Of a stretch of DNA of 25,921 bases, positions 6,229 to 13,559 are shown one piece after another. The notes under the pieces were generated by a model. The model had not been told where the DNA came from. It searched no databases and saw nothing but the letters and a program-made list of their open reading frames with translations. Each line of letters begins with the position of its first letter. The first letter of the stretch is position 1. Origin of the DNA: Bacteroidota bacterium (GTDB lineage Bacteria; Bacteroidota; Bacteroidia; Chitinophagales; Chitinophagaceae); NCBI GenBank assembly GCA_023433345.1, contig JAEZDA010000058.1:1-25921 (forward strand). Reading direction: 5' to 3'. Made by a program: the position numbers and the translations under genes.

Positions 6229-7794
6229 ATGGACCCGAATATACTTTCGATCATCATAGGCATTGCCGCCCTCATTGCGGGAATCATACTGGGTAAATTC
6301 ATTTTCGCAAAAAACACCCAAAAAATTGTTGACGAGGCTGAGATACAGGCTAAAAAAATAATCGCAGACGGACAATTGCAGGCCGAAACCCTGAAAAAGG
6401 AAAAACTTCTCGAAGCGAAAGAAAAGTTTGTGCAAATGAAGAGCGAGAATGATCGCGAACTTCTTCAGCGCACGCAAAAGATAAATGAGGCCGAAAACCG
6501 CATCAAGCAAAAAGAACAGAGCCTTAACCAAAAGGAAGGAACCCTTGATAAACAGATAAAGGAAAATAATCAAATCAAGGAAAATCTTAACCGCCAAACA
6601 GAGGTGGTGAACATTAAGCGCACTGAACTGGAAAAGCACCAGGAAGAGCACATCCGCAGGCTTGAAAAAGTTGCAGGATTGTCGGCCGAGGATGCTAAAA
6701 CCCAACTCGTTGAAAGTTTGAAGCAGGAGGCTCAATCTCGGGCGCTGGTGTTGCAACAGGAAATTATCGAAGAGGCTAAAGTGAAGGCGAATAAAGAGGC
6801 CAGGAAAATCATTATTCAAACTATTCAGAGAACTGCAGCGGAACAAGCAATTGAAAATTCGATCACCGTTTTCAACCTTGAAAGCGATGAAATAAAAGGT
6901 TCAATCATCGGGCGTGAAGGCCGCAACATTAGGGCTATCGAGGCCGCAACCGGTGTGGATCTTATTGTTGATGACACCCCGGAGGCGATCGTATTTTCAT
7001 CATTCGACCCCTTAAGGAGAGAAATTGCACGCCTGAGTTTGCAAAGGCTTGTTTCTGACGGGCGTATTCACCCTGCGCGGATTGAAGAAGTAGTAGAAAA
7101 AACGAAGCGTCAACTGGAAGACCAGGTGATGGACATAGGTGAAAGAACCGTGATCGAACTTGGAATTCACGGTCTTCATAAGGAATTGATCCGCATGGTG
7201 GGCAGAATGCGGTTCAGATCTTCATACGGCCAGAACCTTTTAATGCACAGCCGCGAAACAGCCAACCTGTGCGGAATTATGGCTTCTGAACTCGGAATGA
7301 ATCCAAAACTTGCAAAACGTGCAGGACTTCTTCATGATATCGGCAAAGTGCCGGATGAGGAAACAGAATTGAGCCATGCGCTTCTCGGCGCGAAGTTGGC
7401 TGAAAAATATGGTGAGAACCCTGCCGTAGTGAATGCAATCGGAGCTCACCACGATGAAATGGAAATGCAGTACGTCATCTCCCCCATTATACAGGCCTGC
7501 GATGCCATCAGCGGTGCAAGGCCGGGCGCAAGGCGGGAGATCATGCAGCAGTACATTCAGCGGATCAAGGATCTCGAGAACCTTGCGCTGGCATATCCGG
7601 GTGTGGAGAAGGCCTATGCCATCCAGGCCGGTCGCGAGCTTCGCGTGATTGTTGAAGCAGACAAGGTTTCCGATAACGACAGCGACAAACTCAGCTTTGA
7701 AATCGCCCAAAAAATTCAAACTGAAATGACCTTCCCCGGCCAGATCAAGGTTACGGTGATCAGGGAAAAGCGAGCGGTAAATATTGCGCGGTAA
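6229..7794 (+). CDS. rny: Ribonuclease Y
   Basis: RNase Y is a membrane-anchored endoribonuclease that initiates mRNA turnover. The 521-aa protein has the full family architecture. A single N-terminal transmembrane helix spans about residues 5-26 (ILSIIIGIAALIAGIILGKF). A long Lys/Glu/Gln-rich coiled coil covers about 30-200. A KH RNA-binding domain centres on IIGREGRN (226-233). An HD phosphohydrolase domain has the catalytic pair H369-D370 in LLHDIGK, preceded by HSRETANL and followed by IGAHHDE. The C-terminal region includes AYPGVEKAYAIQAGRE, also typical. The start is supported by the canonical transmembrane segment immediately after it. The gene appears to stand alone: it has its own possible promoter and is followed by a 184-bp spacer carrying heptanucleotide repeats before rplS. 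Confidence 0.98.
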   Translation: MDPNILSIIIGIAALIAGIILGKFIFAKNTQKIVDEAEIQAKKIIADGQLQAETLKKEKLLEAKEKFVQMKSENDRELLQRTQKINEAENRIKQKEQSLNQKEGTLDKQIKENNQIKENLNRQTEVVNIKRTELEKHQEEHIRRLEKVAGLSAEDAKTQLVESLKQEAQSRALVLQQEIIEEAKVKANKEARKIIIQTIQRTAAEQAIENSITVFNLESDEIKGSIIGREGRNIRAIEAATGVDLIVDDTPEAIVFSSFDPLRREIARLSLQRLVSDGRIHPARIEEVVEKTKRQLEDQVMDIGERTVIELGIHGLHKELIRMVGRMRFRSSYGQNLLMHSRETANLCGIMASELGMNPKLAKRAGLLHDIGKVPDEETELSHALLGAKLAEKYGENPAVVNAIGAHHDEMEMQYVISPIIQACDAISGARPGARREIMQQYIQRIKDLENLALAYPGVEKAYAIQAGRELRVIVEADKVSDNDSDKLSFEIAQKIQTEMTFPGQIKVTVIREKRAVNIAR

Positions 7795-7797
7795 AGT

Positions 7798-7832
7798 AGT
7801 TAGAAGTTCATAGTTCGTAGTCGGTAGTGGAA
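7798..7832 (+). repeat. Degenerate heptanucleotide repeat, AGT(T)-type
   Basis: Five consecutive 7-mers start with AGT: AGTTAGA, AGTTCAT, AGTTCGT, AGTCGGT, AGTGGAA. They begin 4 nt after the rny stop codon. The phase is kept across all five units although they diverge internally. Function is unknown; similar GTAGTTCG-like strings occur between genes in some Bacteroidota (from general recall, not searched). Confidence 0.5.
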
Positions 7833-7868
7833 TACTGTTTAAACCTGGCAGGATGCTTCATTTTATGC

Positions 7869-7896
7869 CCTGCAGCTTGTACCCTGCCTCCTGTTA
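7869..7896 (+). repeat. Degenerate heptanucleotide repeat, CCTG-type
   Basis: Four consecutive 7-mers, CCTGCAG, CTTGTAC, CCTGCCT and CCTGTTA, lie in the same spacer as the AGT-type block. They have the same period but a different motif. They do not pair with that block, so no hairpin between the two is evident. Confidence 0.4.
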
Positions 7897-7947
7897 TCAA
7901 AATGAAAGAAAACTCCTGAATAAATATTTTTTGAATAATCTTTTCCT

Positions 7948-7955
7948 TACCTTTG
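7948..7955 (+). promoter_or_regulatory. Promoter -7 box of rplS
   Basis: TACCTTTG is a perfect TAnnTTTG match, 23 nt upstream of the rplS ATG. A TTTG lies upstream at 7930-7933, but only 14 nt away, which is shorter than the usual spacing of about 19. Confidence 0.6.
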
Positions 7956-7978
7956 CCGTCCGTTAAAAAAATAAAGCT

Positions 7979-8347
7979 ATGAACGCAATTGATTTTGTTC
8001 ATGAACAATTGACCACAAAGAACAAATTACCCGAATTTAAGGCCGGGGACAATGTAACCGTTAATTATAAGATCCAGGAAGGAAACAAAGAGCGTATCCA
8101 AAGCTTTAAAGGGGATGTGATTAAACGCCAGGGAAATGGTGCAACTGCTTCGTTCACAGTTAGAAAAATTAGTGATGGGGTGGGTGTTGAGCGTTTATTC
8201 CCGGTTTTTTCTCCGAACATCGATAGCATTGTACTTAATAAAGTTGGCCGCGTAAGAAGGGCGAAACTTTATTTTCTCCGTGAAAGAAGCGGAAAAAGCG
8301 CAAGGATCAAAGAAAAGCGCATGGCTGTTTCTGCTAAAAAAGCATAA
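7979..8347 (+). CDS. rplS: 50S ribosomal protein L19
   Basis: L19 lies at the 30S-50S interface and is a structural protein of the large subunit. The 122-aa product has the family pattern. It opens with an N-terminal helix, MNAIDFVHEQL, then PEFKAGDNVTVNYKIQEGNKERIQ, the SH3-like barrel with FKGDVIKRQG, and FTVRKISDGVGVERLFP. The conserved PNIDSIVLNKVGRVRRAKLYFLRER follows, and a basic Lys-rich tail closes the protein. It has its own -7 box upstream and a strong terminator just after its stop, so it is probably monocistronic. In many bacteria rplS lies in the rpsP-rimM-trmD cluster; those genes are not present here. Confidence 0.98.
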   Translation: MNAIDFVHEQLTTKNKLPEFKAGDNVTVNYKIQEGNKERIQSFKGDVIKRQGNGATASFTVRKISDGVGVERLFPVFSPNIDSIVLNKVGRVRRAKLYFLRERSGKSARIKEKRMAVSAKKA

Positions 8348-8369
8348 CTCAAACATATTTAAGTACTTC

Positions 8370-8402
8370 TGCGGGAATTTCAGTAATTCCCGCATTTTTT
8401 TT
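8370..8402 (+). terminator. Intrinsic terminator of rplS
   Basis: The stem TGCGGGAATT / AATTCCCGCA (10 bp including the closing T-A, arms 8370-8379 and 8385-8394) with a 5-nt loop is followed by eight T residues (8395-8402). It begins 22 nt after the rplS stop. Confidence 0.9.
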
Positions 8403-8412
8403 GTCTGAAAGC

Positions 8413-8443
8413 TTGCTTTCTTTCCTACAAGGCCGTATTTTGG
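8413..8443 (+). promoter_or_regulatory. Possible promoter of the small lipoprotein gene
   Basis: TTG (8413-8415), 20 nt, then TATTTTGG (8436-8443). This resembles the TTG/TAnnTTTG pair with one mismatch in the -7 box. It lies just after the rplS terminator and about 75 nt upstream of the 8518 ATG. Confidence 0.3.
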
Positions 8444-8517
8444 GGCCAGTTGATCCTTCTCCGGTGATTGATTTACCACCTACTTCCTATTTTTTATAAC
8501 CTCTAAATCTGAAACCA

Positions 8518-8646
8518 ATGAGAAGGATTTCTCTTTTTTGCTTTATGCTGTGTATTACCGCATTCATTTTCGCATCATGCTCCAGGAGCATAACTCCTTT
8601 CCAGGCAGCTAACGGTAAAGCCAAATGTGGCCGTTCCATCAGGTGA
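8518..8646 (+). CDS. Very small putative lipoprotein (42 aa)
   Basis: This short gene starts at ATG 8518 and ends at TGA 8644-8646. The product has a positively charged start (MRRI), a hydrophobic segment (about residues 4-19) and a lipobox-like FASC, with Cys21 as the likely lipidated residue. The predicted mature peptide is only 22 residues, CSRSITPFQAANGKAKCGRSIR, which is very basic and has a second Cys near the end. No named family is assigned; I recall comparably tiny lipoproteins ending in a CGR-x-x-R motif in Bacteroidota, but this was not searched. The start is supported by the signal-peptide layout. It sits alone between the rplS terminator and the tatA promoter. The localisation (inner or outer membrane lipoprotein) and the peptide's role are unknown. 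Confidence 0.65.
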   Translation: MRRISLFCFMLCITAFIFASCSRSITPFQAANGKAKCGRSIR

Positions 8647-8706
8647 TTTTCTATTATTTTTAATGAATGAGAATGCCTCTGAAAAGAGCTGCATACAATT
8701 ATTGCG

Positions 8707-8714
8707 TACCTTTA
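8707..8714 (+). promoter_or_regulatory. Probable tatA promoter -7 box
   Basis: TACCTTTA has one mismatch at the last position of TAnnTTTG and lies 17 nt upstream of the tatA ATG. The spacing to the start is like that of pheT, rplS and the transglycosylase gene. Confidence 0.45.
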
Positions 8715-8731
8715 CCGCCTAATAGCCTCTT

Positions 8732-8974
8732 ATGTACACATCAATCAAACATCCCCTGCTGCTTTCCATGCCCGGGGGAAGTGAATGGATACTGATAATT
8801 CTCGTTGTACTGCTTTTGTTCGGTGGTAAAAAGATCCCTGAACTTATGCGTGGAATGGGTCGCGGTATCCGCGAGTTCAACGATGCAAAAAGCAACGTAA
8901 AGAACGAGTTGGAAGAAGGAATGCGGGAAAAGGATATCGCTTCAAAGCAACAACAAACGCAGTCGCCTTCCTGA
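8732..8974 (+). CDS. tatA: Sec-independent protein translocase subunit TatA
   Basis: TatA is the pore-forming or membrane-thinning subunit of the twin-arginine system, which exports folded proteins across the inner membrane. The 80-aa protein has one transmembrane helix (about residues 18-31, SEWILIILVVLLLF). The conserved FG hinge (FGGKKIPELMRGMG, 30-43) and an amphipathic helix to about residue 60 follow, then a polar Gln/Ser tail. The residues before the helix (MYTSIKHPLLLSMPGG) are longer than usual; the internal Met13 is an alternative start. tatC is not in the window, which is common because tatA-type genes are often unlinked. The gene is flanked by its own -7 box and an intrinsic terminator, so it is probably monocistronic. 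TatA and TatE/TatB-like paralogues cannot be separated with certainty from sequence alone. Confidence 0.92.
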   Translation: MYTSIKHPLLLSMPGGSEWILIILVVLLLFGGKKIPELMRGMGRGIREFNDAKSNVKNELEEGMREKDIASKQQQTQSPS

Positions 8975-8995
8975 TATACCTGATAATCTTTTTTT

Positions 8996-9026
8996 AGCCG
9001 GCACCCGATGGTATGCCGGCTTTTTT
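8996..9026 (+). terminator. Intrinsic terminator of tatA
   Basis: The stem AGCCGGCA / TGCCGGCT (8 bp, arms 8996-9003 and 9014-9021) with a 10-nt loop is followed by a run of T to 9026. It begins 21 nt after the tatA stop. Confidence 0.85.
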
Positions 9027-9077
9027 GTGGGCGAAGAGTTTAACATCCCCGCCAAACAGCATTATTTGCAACAAGGG

Positions 9078-9085
9078 TATCTTTA
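9078..9085 (+). promoter_or_regulatory. Probable promoter -7 box of the transglycosylase gene
   Basis: TATCTTTA has one mismatch to TAnnTTTG and lies 9 nt upstream of the ATG at 9095, implying an almost leaderless transcript. No -33 element at normal spacing was found. Confidence 0.4.
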
Positions 9086-9094
9086 CAAAACAGT

Positions 9095-10243
9095 ATGTTC
9101 CGCTTTTTGCTCGCAATAGTATTCACTTCCATCATCCCTGAAGTGGCTTTTTGCCAGGATGATACGCTTGCATTGACGGGTAGTGACACTATTGCCTTGC
9201 CCGCAAATGCCGATAGTGAAATTGATGCCATGGAGATCCCGGTGTCGCAGCCTCCCAACGATAAGGTGCAATACATCAGCGAAATAACAAGCTATGGATT
9301 CAAAAATCTTTTTTCAAAGCACCGGTATAATCCCACCCTTCCATACAGTATGCAGGTGAATCCAAAAGCTGAGGTGTATATGCAGGATTATCTTCGCTCC
9401 CATTCCTCACAGCTAGAAAAGATGAGGTCGTGGGGAACACCATATTTCAATTTGATAGATCGGGTATTCAGCCAATACGGACTTCCGCGTGAGTTGAAAT
9501 ATCTTGCAGTAATAGAAAGTAATCTTCAAACATCGGCCACGAGTTGGGCGGGTGCCGGCGGGCCGTGGCAATTCATGCCATACACTGCCCGCGACTATGG
9601 ACTCATTGTTAATGAAAAGCAAGATGAAAGACGTGATTATTTGAAAAGCACACATGCCGCGGCCCGATACCTGCTGACCCTTTATAAACAAATGCATGAT
9701 TGGCTTCTGGTGATCGCGGCCTACAATGGAGGGCCGGGAAGGGTGTTTGACGCAATGAAAAAAAGCGGTAGCCGTAATTTTTGGGATCTTCAATATTACC
9801 TTCCGCAGGAAAGCAGGAACCATGTTAAAAAATTCATTGCTACCCATTACATCATGGAAGCAAATGGGGGCACGGGGATAATGGCCGGCCAAACCGGCGC
9901 TTTGATGGAGGAAAATCCCTACGACAACAATCCAAAGCTCACGGCCACCGAATTGGAAAACGCAAAAAAAGAAACCATTTCCGGAAAATACAACTCAACC
10001 ATCATTGCAAAGCATGTAGGAATGGATATTACCGAGTTCAATAAATACAATCCCTTATTCGACCTTCGGCTTGGCAAAAACGGTCAATTTGATCTTTTAC
10101 TTCCCGCAGAAAAAATGAGCATTTTTCTCACGGAACGTTACACTATTTTGAATGAATCTGTGCAACTGTTATTGGGAGAGCCCGATATACCGGGTACAAA
10201 AACGGTTTATCCGAAAAAGTATGTAAGGAAGAAAGGCAAATGA
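9095..10243 (+). CDS. MltD-like lytic murein transglycosylase
   Basis: The product is predicted to cleave the MurNAc-GlcNAc bond of peptidoglycan, forming 1,6-anhydroMurNAc, in the periplasm. A signal peptide (MFRFLLAIVFTSIIPEVAFC, cleavage before Gln21) precedes a linker. The SLT domain covers about residues 115-260. It has the catalytic Glu141 in AVIESNLQ, GAGGPWQFMPYTA (153-165), DERRDYLKSTHAAARYL, and AAYNGGPGRV (208-217). The C-terminal region (about 290-360) contains a degenerate LysM-like segment, IIAKHVGMDITEFNKYNP, ending in LLLP. This SLT plus LysM order is that of MltD. Cys20 is at the signal cleavage region, but -1 Phe does not fit a lipobox. The stop codon abuts the stop of the convergent pabB. 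The family is firm; the exact substrate role is not shown. Confidence 0.92.
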   Translation: MFRFLLAIVFTSIIPEVAFCQDDTLALTGSDTIALPANADSEIDAMEIPVSQPPNDKVQYISEITSYGFKNLFSKHRYNPTLPYSMQVNPKAEVYMQDYLRSHSSQLEKMRSWGTPYFNLIDRVFSQYGLPRELKYLAVIESNLQTSATSWAGAGGPWQFMPYTARDYGLIVNEKQDERRDYLKSTHAAARYLLTLYKQMHDWLLVIAAYNGGPGRVFDAMKKSGSRNFWDLQYYLPQESRNHVKKFIATHYIMEANGGTGIMAGQTGALMEENPYDNNPKLTATELENAKKETISGKYNSTIIAKHVGMDITEFNKYNPLFDLRLGKNGQFDLLLPAEKMSIFLTERYTILNESVQLLLGEPDIPGTKTVYPKKYVRKKGK

Positions 10244-11518
10244 TCATTCAGCATTTAAAGCCTTCCTGATCGCACGCGTTTTTAACATTGATTCTTCAAA
10301 CTCAGCTTCTGCATCACTGTAATGCGTGATACCTCCTCCTGCCATGAAGGAGAGCTCACCTTTTTCTTCATTGATGAATATCGATCGTATAACAACATTA
10401 AAATCGAAATCTCCCTTAGGGTTTATATAACCAATTGAACCCGAAAACAGCTTTCTGTGAGATGCCTCAAGTTGATCTATCAATTGCATCACCCTAACTT
10501 TTGGCGCTCCGGTCATTGAGCCCATCGGGAAAGCGGCTTCGATAGCTTGGGTAAATGAAATTCCTTCTTCCATTTCGCCTGTGACACTGCTCACCATCTG
10601 GAATACTCCGGGTAAAGACCTGATTGAAAAAAGTTCAGGAACTTTTACCGTACCATGTTTGCAAACCCGGTTAAAGTCGTTACGCACCAGATCAACCACC
10701 ATTACATTTTCGCTGCGATCTTTGCTGCTGTTTTTGAGTTGATGATAATTTTCATTATCAACACTCTCGTCATCACTTCGCGGCGCTGTTCCTTTAATAG
10801 GTTGAGAGAGTAAAACCCTTCCCGTTTTTTTTAAAAATCTTTCAGGACTTGCGCAACAACAATATTTTTCTTTAACGCGATAAAAAGCAGAAAATGCCTG
10901 GGGAGAAATGCTGTTGAGGCGGTGGTATAATACTTCCGGAGGCATGGCAGCATCACAGAAAAACTCCTGGCAATAATTCAATTCATAACAGTCACCCTGC
11001 CTGATATGCATCTTCACTTTACCAATTGCATCAAGATATTCTTTGCGGGTGATCCGGGAGCGAACTGAAGATTTTTTGCCTGATGAAATTATTTCCGCCG
11101 GCATAAGCATTATCTCATTGACTATGCTTTCGGGATCAGCCGGGCATTTCAGGAAAATAATTTTGTTGCCTTCCAGTGAGAAAAGGATCTCGGGAGAAAA
11201 AAAATATCCATCAGGAAATTCGCTACCTGCAACAGAACCGTGCTTTATTCCCGTATTTAGCTCATAATTAAAATGACCAAAGAGCCAGCCAGGGTTGTTG
11301 TCGTGGAATCGTTGTAAGCTTTCGAAGGGCGCTTTATCGCCTTCTAAAATGATCTCACGCACAACTCCTGCTGCTACGTAAAAAGGAAAGGCATCGTCCG
11401 TTTTGAAGTTGTTGTTGTTGAGAAAACAAAAAATGTTGAACTGCTTTAACCAGTTCAACATTTTCGCTTCAAACACTTCACGATCATGAACAGTGAAGTG
11501 CGTATTGAAATTTTCCAT
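10244..11518 (-). CDS. pabB: Aminodeoxychorismate synthase component I (PabB-type chorismate-binding enzyme)
   Basis: This enzyme converts chorismate and ammonia to 4-amino-4-deoxychorismate, the precursor of p-aminobenzoate and folate; a glutaminase partner (PabA/TrpG) is needed and is not in the window. The C-terminal chorismate-binding domain covers about residues 155-420. It has the QPIKGTAPR motif with Lys242, which distinguishes ADC synthase from the Ala of TrpE and isochorismate enzymes. NVMVVDLVRND (271-281), LPGVFQMVSSVTGE, FPMGSMTGAPK (330-340) and GGGITHYSDAEAEFEE complete the pattern. At 424 aa the protein is slightly short, with a reduced N-terminal domain (GWLFGHFNYEL). A triple Cys (220-222) just before SPERF is unusual. 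Its ATG overlaps the stop of the upstream acidic-protein gene (TAATG), so the two are probably translationally coupled. Confidence 0.9.
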   Translation of the reverse strand: MENFNTHFTVHDREVFEAKMLNWLKQFNIFCFLNNNNFKTDDAFPFYVAAGVVREIILEGDKAPFESLQRFHDNNPGWLFGHFNYELNTGIKHGSVAGSEFPDGYFFSPEILFSLEGNKIIFLKCPADPESIVNEIMLMPAEIISSGKKSSVRSRITRKEYLDAIGKVKMHIRQGDCYELNYCQEFFCDAAMPPEVLYHRLNSISPQAFSAFYRVKEKYCCCASPERFLKKTGRVLLSQPIKGTAPRSDDESVDNENYHQLKNSSKDRSENVMVVDLVRNDFNRVCKHGTVKVPELFSIRSLPGVFQMVSSVTGEMEEGISFTQAIEAAFPMGSMTGAPKVRVMQLIDQLEASHRKLFSGSIGYINPKGDFDFNVVIRSIFINEEKGELSFMAGGGITHYSDAEAEFEESMLKTRAIRKALNAE

Positions 11519-11961
11519 TAATAATCGTCATCAAAATCTCCACCGCCTGCATCATCCATATCATCAAAGAGACCGAGCTCCTTGAAATCATCGTCGATCT
11601 TCAGGTCATCATCATCCTTGCTCTTTTTACCTGGAGCTTTTATTGTTTTTGATTTTGGGAGATCGAATTCGTCGAAATCCGGATCCCAGCTGTCATCTTC
11701 ATCATCGCCTTTCTCCCAATCATCTTCAGGTTCATCTTCATCAAAGTCATCATCATCTTCATCGTCCGCTGAAGATTTCTTCCCGGAAGATTTTTTTGCA
11801 GCTGATGGTTTTACTTCATCCAACTCATCATCTGCATGATCATCGAGATCATCATCTTCCTCGGTGGGTTTCTTCTTTACATCCGCTTTTTTTGCAGCGG
11901 CTTTCTTCGGTGCAGCATCCTTTTTTACACCCTTATTCTCTTTATCCGGTTTCAGTGCCAT
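11518..11961 (-). CDS. Bipolar Lys/Asp-rich low-complexity protein, unknown function
   Basis: No named family is recognised. The 147-aa protein has a basic N-terminal third rich in Lys and Ala (KKAAAKKADVKKK). Most of the rest is Asp/Glu-rich (for example EEDDDLDDHADDELDE and DDEDDDDFDEDEPEDDWE), broken by two short basic Ser/Lys or Pro/Lys patches. It ends in a partly ordered tail, FKELGLFDDMDDAGGGDFDDDY. It is expected to be intrinsically disordered and cytoplasmic. The organisation superficially resembles acidic nucleic-acid-mimicking or RNA polymerase delta-like tails, but no domain supports that. It lies between purA (72 bp upstream) and pabB, whose start overlaps its stop (TAATG), so it is likely expressed from the purA side or its own promoter. 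The GAT/GAA-rich DNA is prone to slippage, so its length may vary between relatives. Confidence 0.75.
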   Translation of the reverse strand: MALKPDKENKGVKKDAAPKKAAAKKADVKKKPTEEDDDLDDHADDELDEVKPSAAKKSSGKKSSADDEDDDDFDEDEPEDDWEKGDDEDDSWDPDFDEFDLPKSKTIKAPGKKSKDDDDLKIDDDFKELGLFDDMDDAGGGDFDDDY

Positions 11962-12033
11962 AGTTAACTATTACGCTGTAAATTTTCTACTGAAATTTTA
12001 ATCTGCCAAATATTTTTTAGTGGAAATTTATTT

Positions 12034-13296
12034 TTAAACCGGCACGATCTGGTCGCGTCCCGGTCCGTTGCTGATATATTTTATCGGAACTTTCAGAAAG
12101 CTCTGAAGATAGTCGAGATATATTTTCATTTTCTCCGGCATATCATCAAAATCCCGGATCATGGAAATGTCACTTTTCCATCCTGAGAAATTTTCATATA
12201 CCGGATTTATCTGCATACGGTTCATTTGAAATGGAACACGGTTGAGTTCTTCACCATTCACTTCATAGGCCCTGCAAACTTTTAACTCATCGAGAGAGTC
12301 GAGTATATCTGCTTTTGTCATCACTATCTGGGTAACCCCGTTTATCATGCCTGCAAATTTCAATGCAACAAGATCGATCCACCCGCAGCGCCTTGGCCGC
12401 CCTGTTGTTGCGCCAAATTCATTTCCAGCTTTTCGAATTTCCTCTCCTGTTTCATCAAGCAATTCAGTTGGGAAGGGGCCGCTGCCCACGCGCGTGCAAT
12501 AAGCCTTTGTTATACCAATCACTTCGCGTATTTTTTGTGGTGCGATACCAAGACCTGTGCAAACGCCTGCAGAAATTGTATTGCTACTCGTAACAAAAGG
12601 AAAAGTTCCGAAGTCCACATCAAGCATACTGCCCTGTGCACCTTCAGCAAGTACACGTTTTCCTTCAGTTATTTTTTCATTGATGAAATACTCTCCGTTT
12701 ACCACTTTGAAATTTCGGAGAAATTCCACCGCTTCAAAAAATTCTTCTTCCCATTGTGTAATATCTTCCTGGAAATTGAAATTATCAAGCAAGCGCTGAT
12801 GTTTCATCCGAAGCTTAATGTACTGTGTGGTGAAAGACTTGTCTAACAGATCGCCTACACGAAGCCCGTTGCGCCCGGTCTTATCCATGTAGGTAGGGCC
12901 TATGCCTTTTAATGTGCTTCCTATCTTATCATTCCCTTTGCTGAGCTCGCTCGCTTTATCTAATGCACGATGAGTGGGCAGAATGAGATGGGTTCTTTCA
13001 CTTATGTACAGGTTCTTCCGGGGGTCAACACCCATTGCCTCTACCGCGCTGCATTCACGGCGCAGCGTAACGGGATCCAATACCACACCATTGCCAATAA
13101 GGTTGATAAGCCTGGAGTGAAAGATACCGCTGGGGATTTGGTGGAGTACAACTTTCTTTCCATCCACATATAAGGTATGTCCTGCATTCGGACCTCCTTG
13201 GAATCTCGCAACCAGGTCATAATTCTTTGCAAAGAAATCTACGATTTTTCCCTTTCCTTCATCGCCCCATTGAAGCCCGAGGATTACGTCTACCAT
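12034..13296 (-). CDS. purA: Adenylosuccinate synthetase
   Basis: PurA makes adenylosuccinate from IMP, aspartate and GTP, the first committed step from IMP to AMP. The 420-aa protein has the usual length. Its motifs are GLQWGDEGKGK (7-17, P-loop region with catalytic Asp12), NAGHT with catalytic His40, SERTHLILPTHRALDKASE, and STLKGIGPTYMDKTGRNGLRVGDL (IMP site). EGAQGSMLDVDFGTFPFVTSSNT, GATTGRPRRCGWIDLVAL and the C-terminal GPGRDQIVPV complete the set. The start MVDVILGLQWGDEG is canonical. It is the first gene of a probable minus-strand group with the acidic protein and pabB. Its promoter region is the spacer to the right. Confidence 0.98.
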   Translation of the reverse strand: MVDVILGLQWGDEGKGKIVDFFAKNYDLVARFQGGPNAGHTLYVDGKKVVLHQIPSGIFHSRLINLIGNGVVLDPVTLRRECSAVEAMGVDPRKNLYISERTHLILPTHRALDKASELSKGNDKIGSTLKGIGPTYMDKTGRNGLRVGDLLDKSFTTQYIKLRMKHQRLLDNFNFQEDITQWEEEFFEAVEFLRNFKVVNGEYFINEKITEGKRVLAEGAQGSMLDVDFGTFPFVTSSNTISAGVCTGLGIAPQKIREVIGITKAYCTRVGSGPFPTELLDETGEEIRKAGNEFGATTGRPRRCGWIDLVALKFAGMINGVTQIVMTKADILDSLDELKVCRAYEVNGEELNRVPFQMNRMQINPVYENFSGWKSDISMIRDFDDMPEKMKIYLDYLQSFLKVPIKYISNGPGRDQIVPV

Positions 13297-13327
13297 TTCT
13301 ATCTTTTTTTAGTTGCAGAATGCATCG

Positions 13328-13335
13328 CGAATGTA
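13328..13335 (-). promoter_or_regulatory. Possible purA promoter -7 box
   Basis: Read on the minus strand this is TACATTCG, one mismatch from TAnnTTTG, 31 nt upstream of the purA ATG. The -33 element is not apparent. The rest of the 263-bp spacer (13297-13559) shows only AT-rich sequence and the terminator of the neighbouring gene. Confidence 0.25.
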
Positions 13336-13504
13336 AATGAAATTGGTGGATGGCGCAGTGCTGCATTTCAATAACATTTAATTTTTGGAAATGAATTGAT
13401 AAGTAGAGTAACGTTTTTCTATGCGTTCTTAAAATAGAAAATACGGCGTAAACGTGGAAGCTGATCTATCAATATTGAAAAACCGTTTTCCCAAACCTAT
13501 AGCT

Positions 13505-13542
13505 AAAAAAAAGATCCCCGCCATTTGAGGCAGGGATCTTTT
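13505..13542 (-). terminator. Intrinsic terminator of the Ig-repeat T9SS gene
   Basis: A 14-nt arm pair, AAAAGATCCCCGCC / GGCAGGGATCTTTT (13509-13522 and 13529-13542), has one C-A mismatch and a 6-nt loop. On the minus strand it is followed by a run of eight T. It starts 18 nt after the stop of the 1515-aa protein gene. Confidence 0.88.
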
Positions 13543-13559
13543 AAATTATTCAGAGCAGA

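Noticed and set aside
6226..6846. 206-codon minus-strand frame opposite the start of rny
   Set aside because: Leu/Phe-rich antisense reading of the Lys/Glu-rich coiled coil; rny is complete and canonical.
11582..11963. Plus-strand reading frames of Ser- or His-rich composition opposite the acidic protein
   Set aside because: They are antisense readings of GAT/GAA-rich codons; the minus-strand frame fits the neighbouring gene spacing and overlaps pabB as TAATG.
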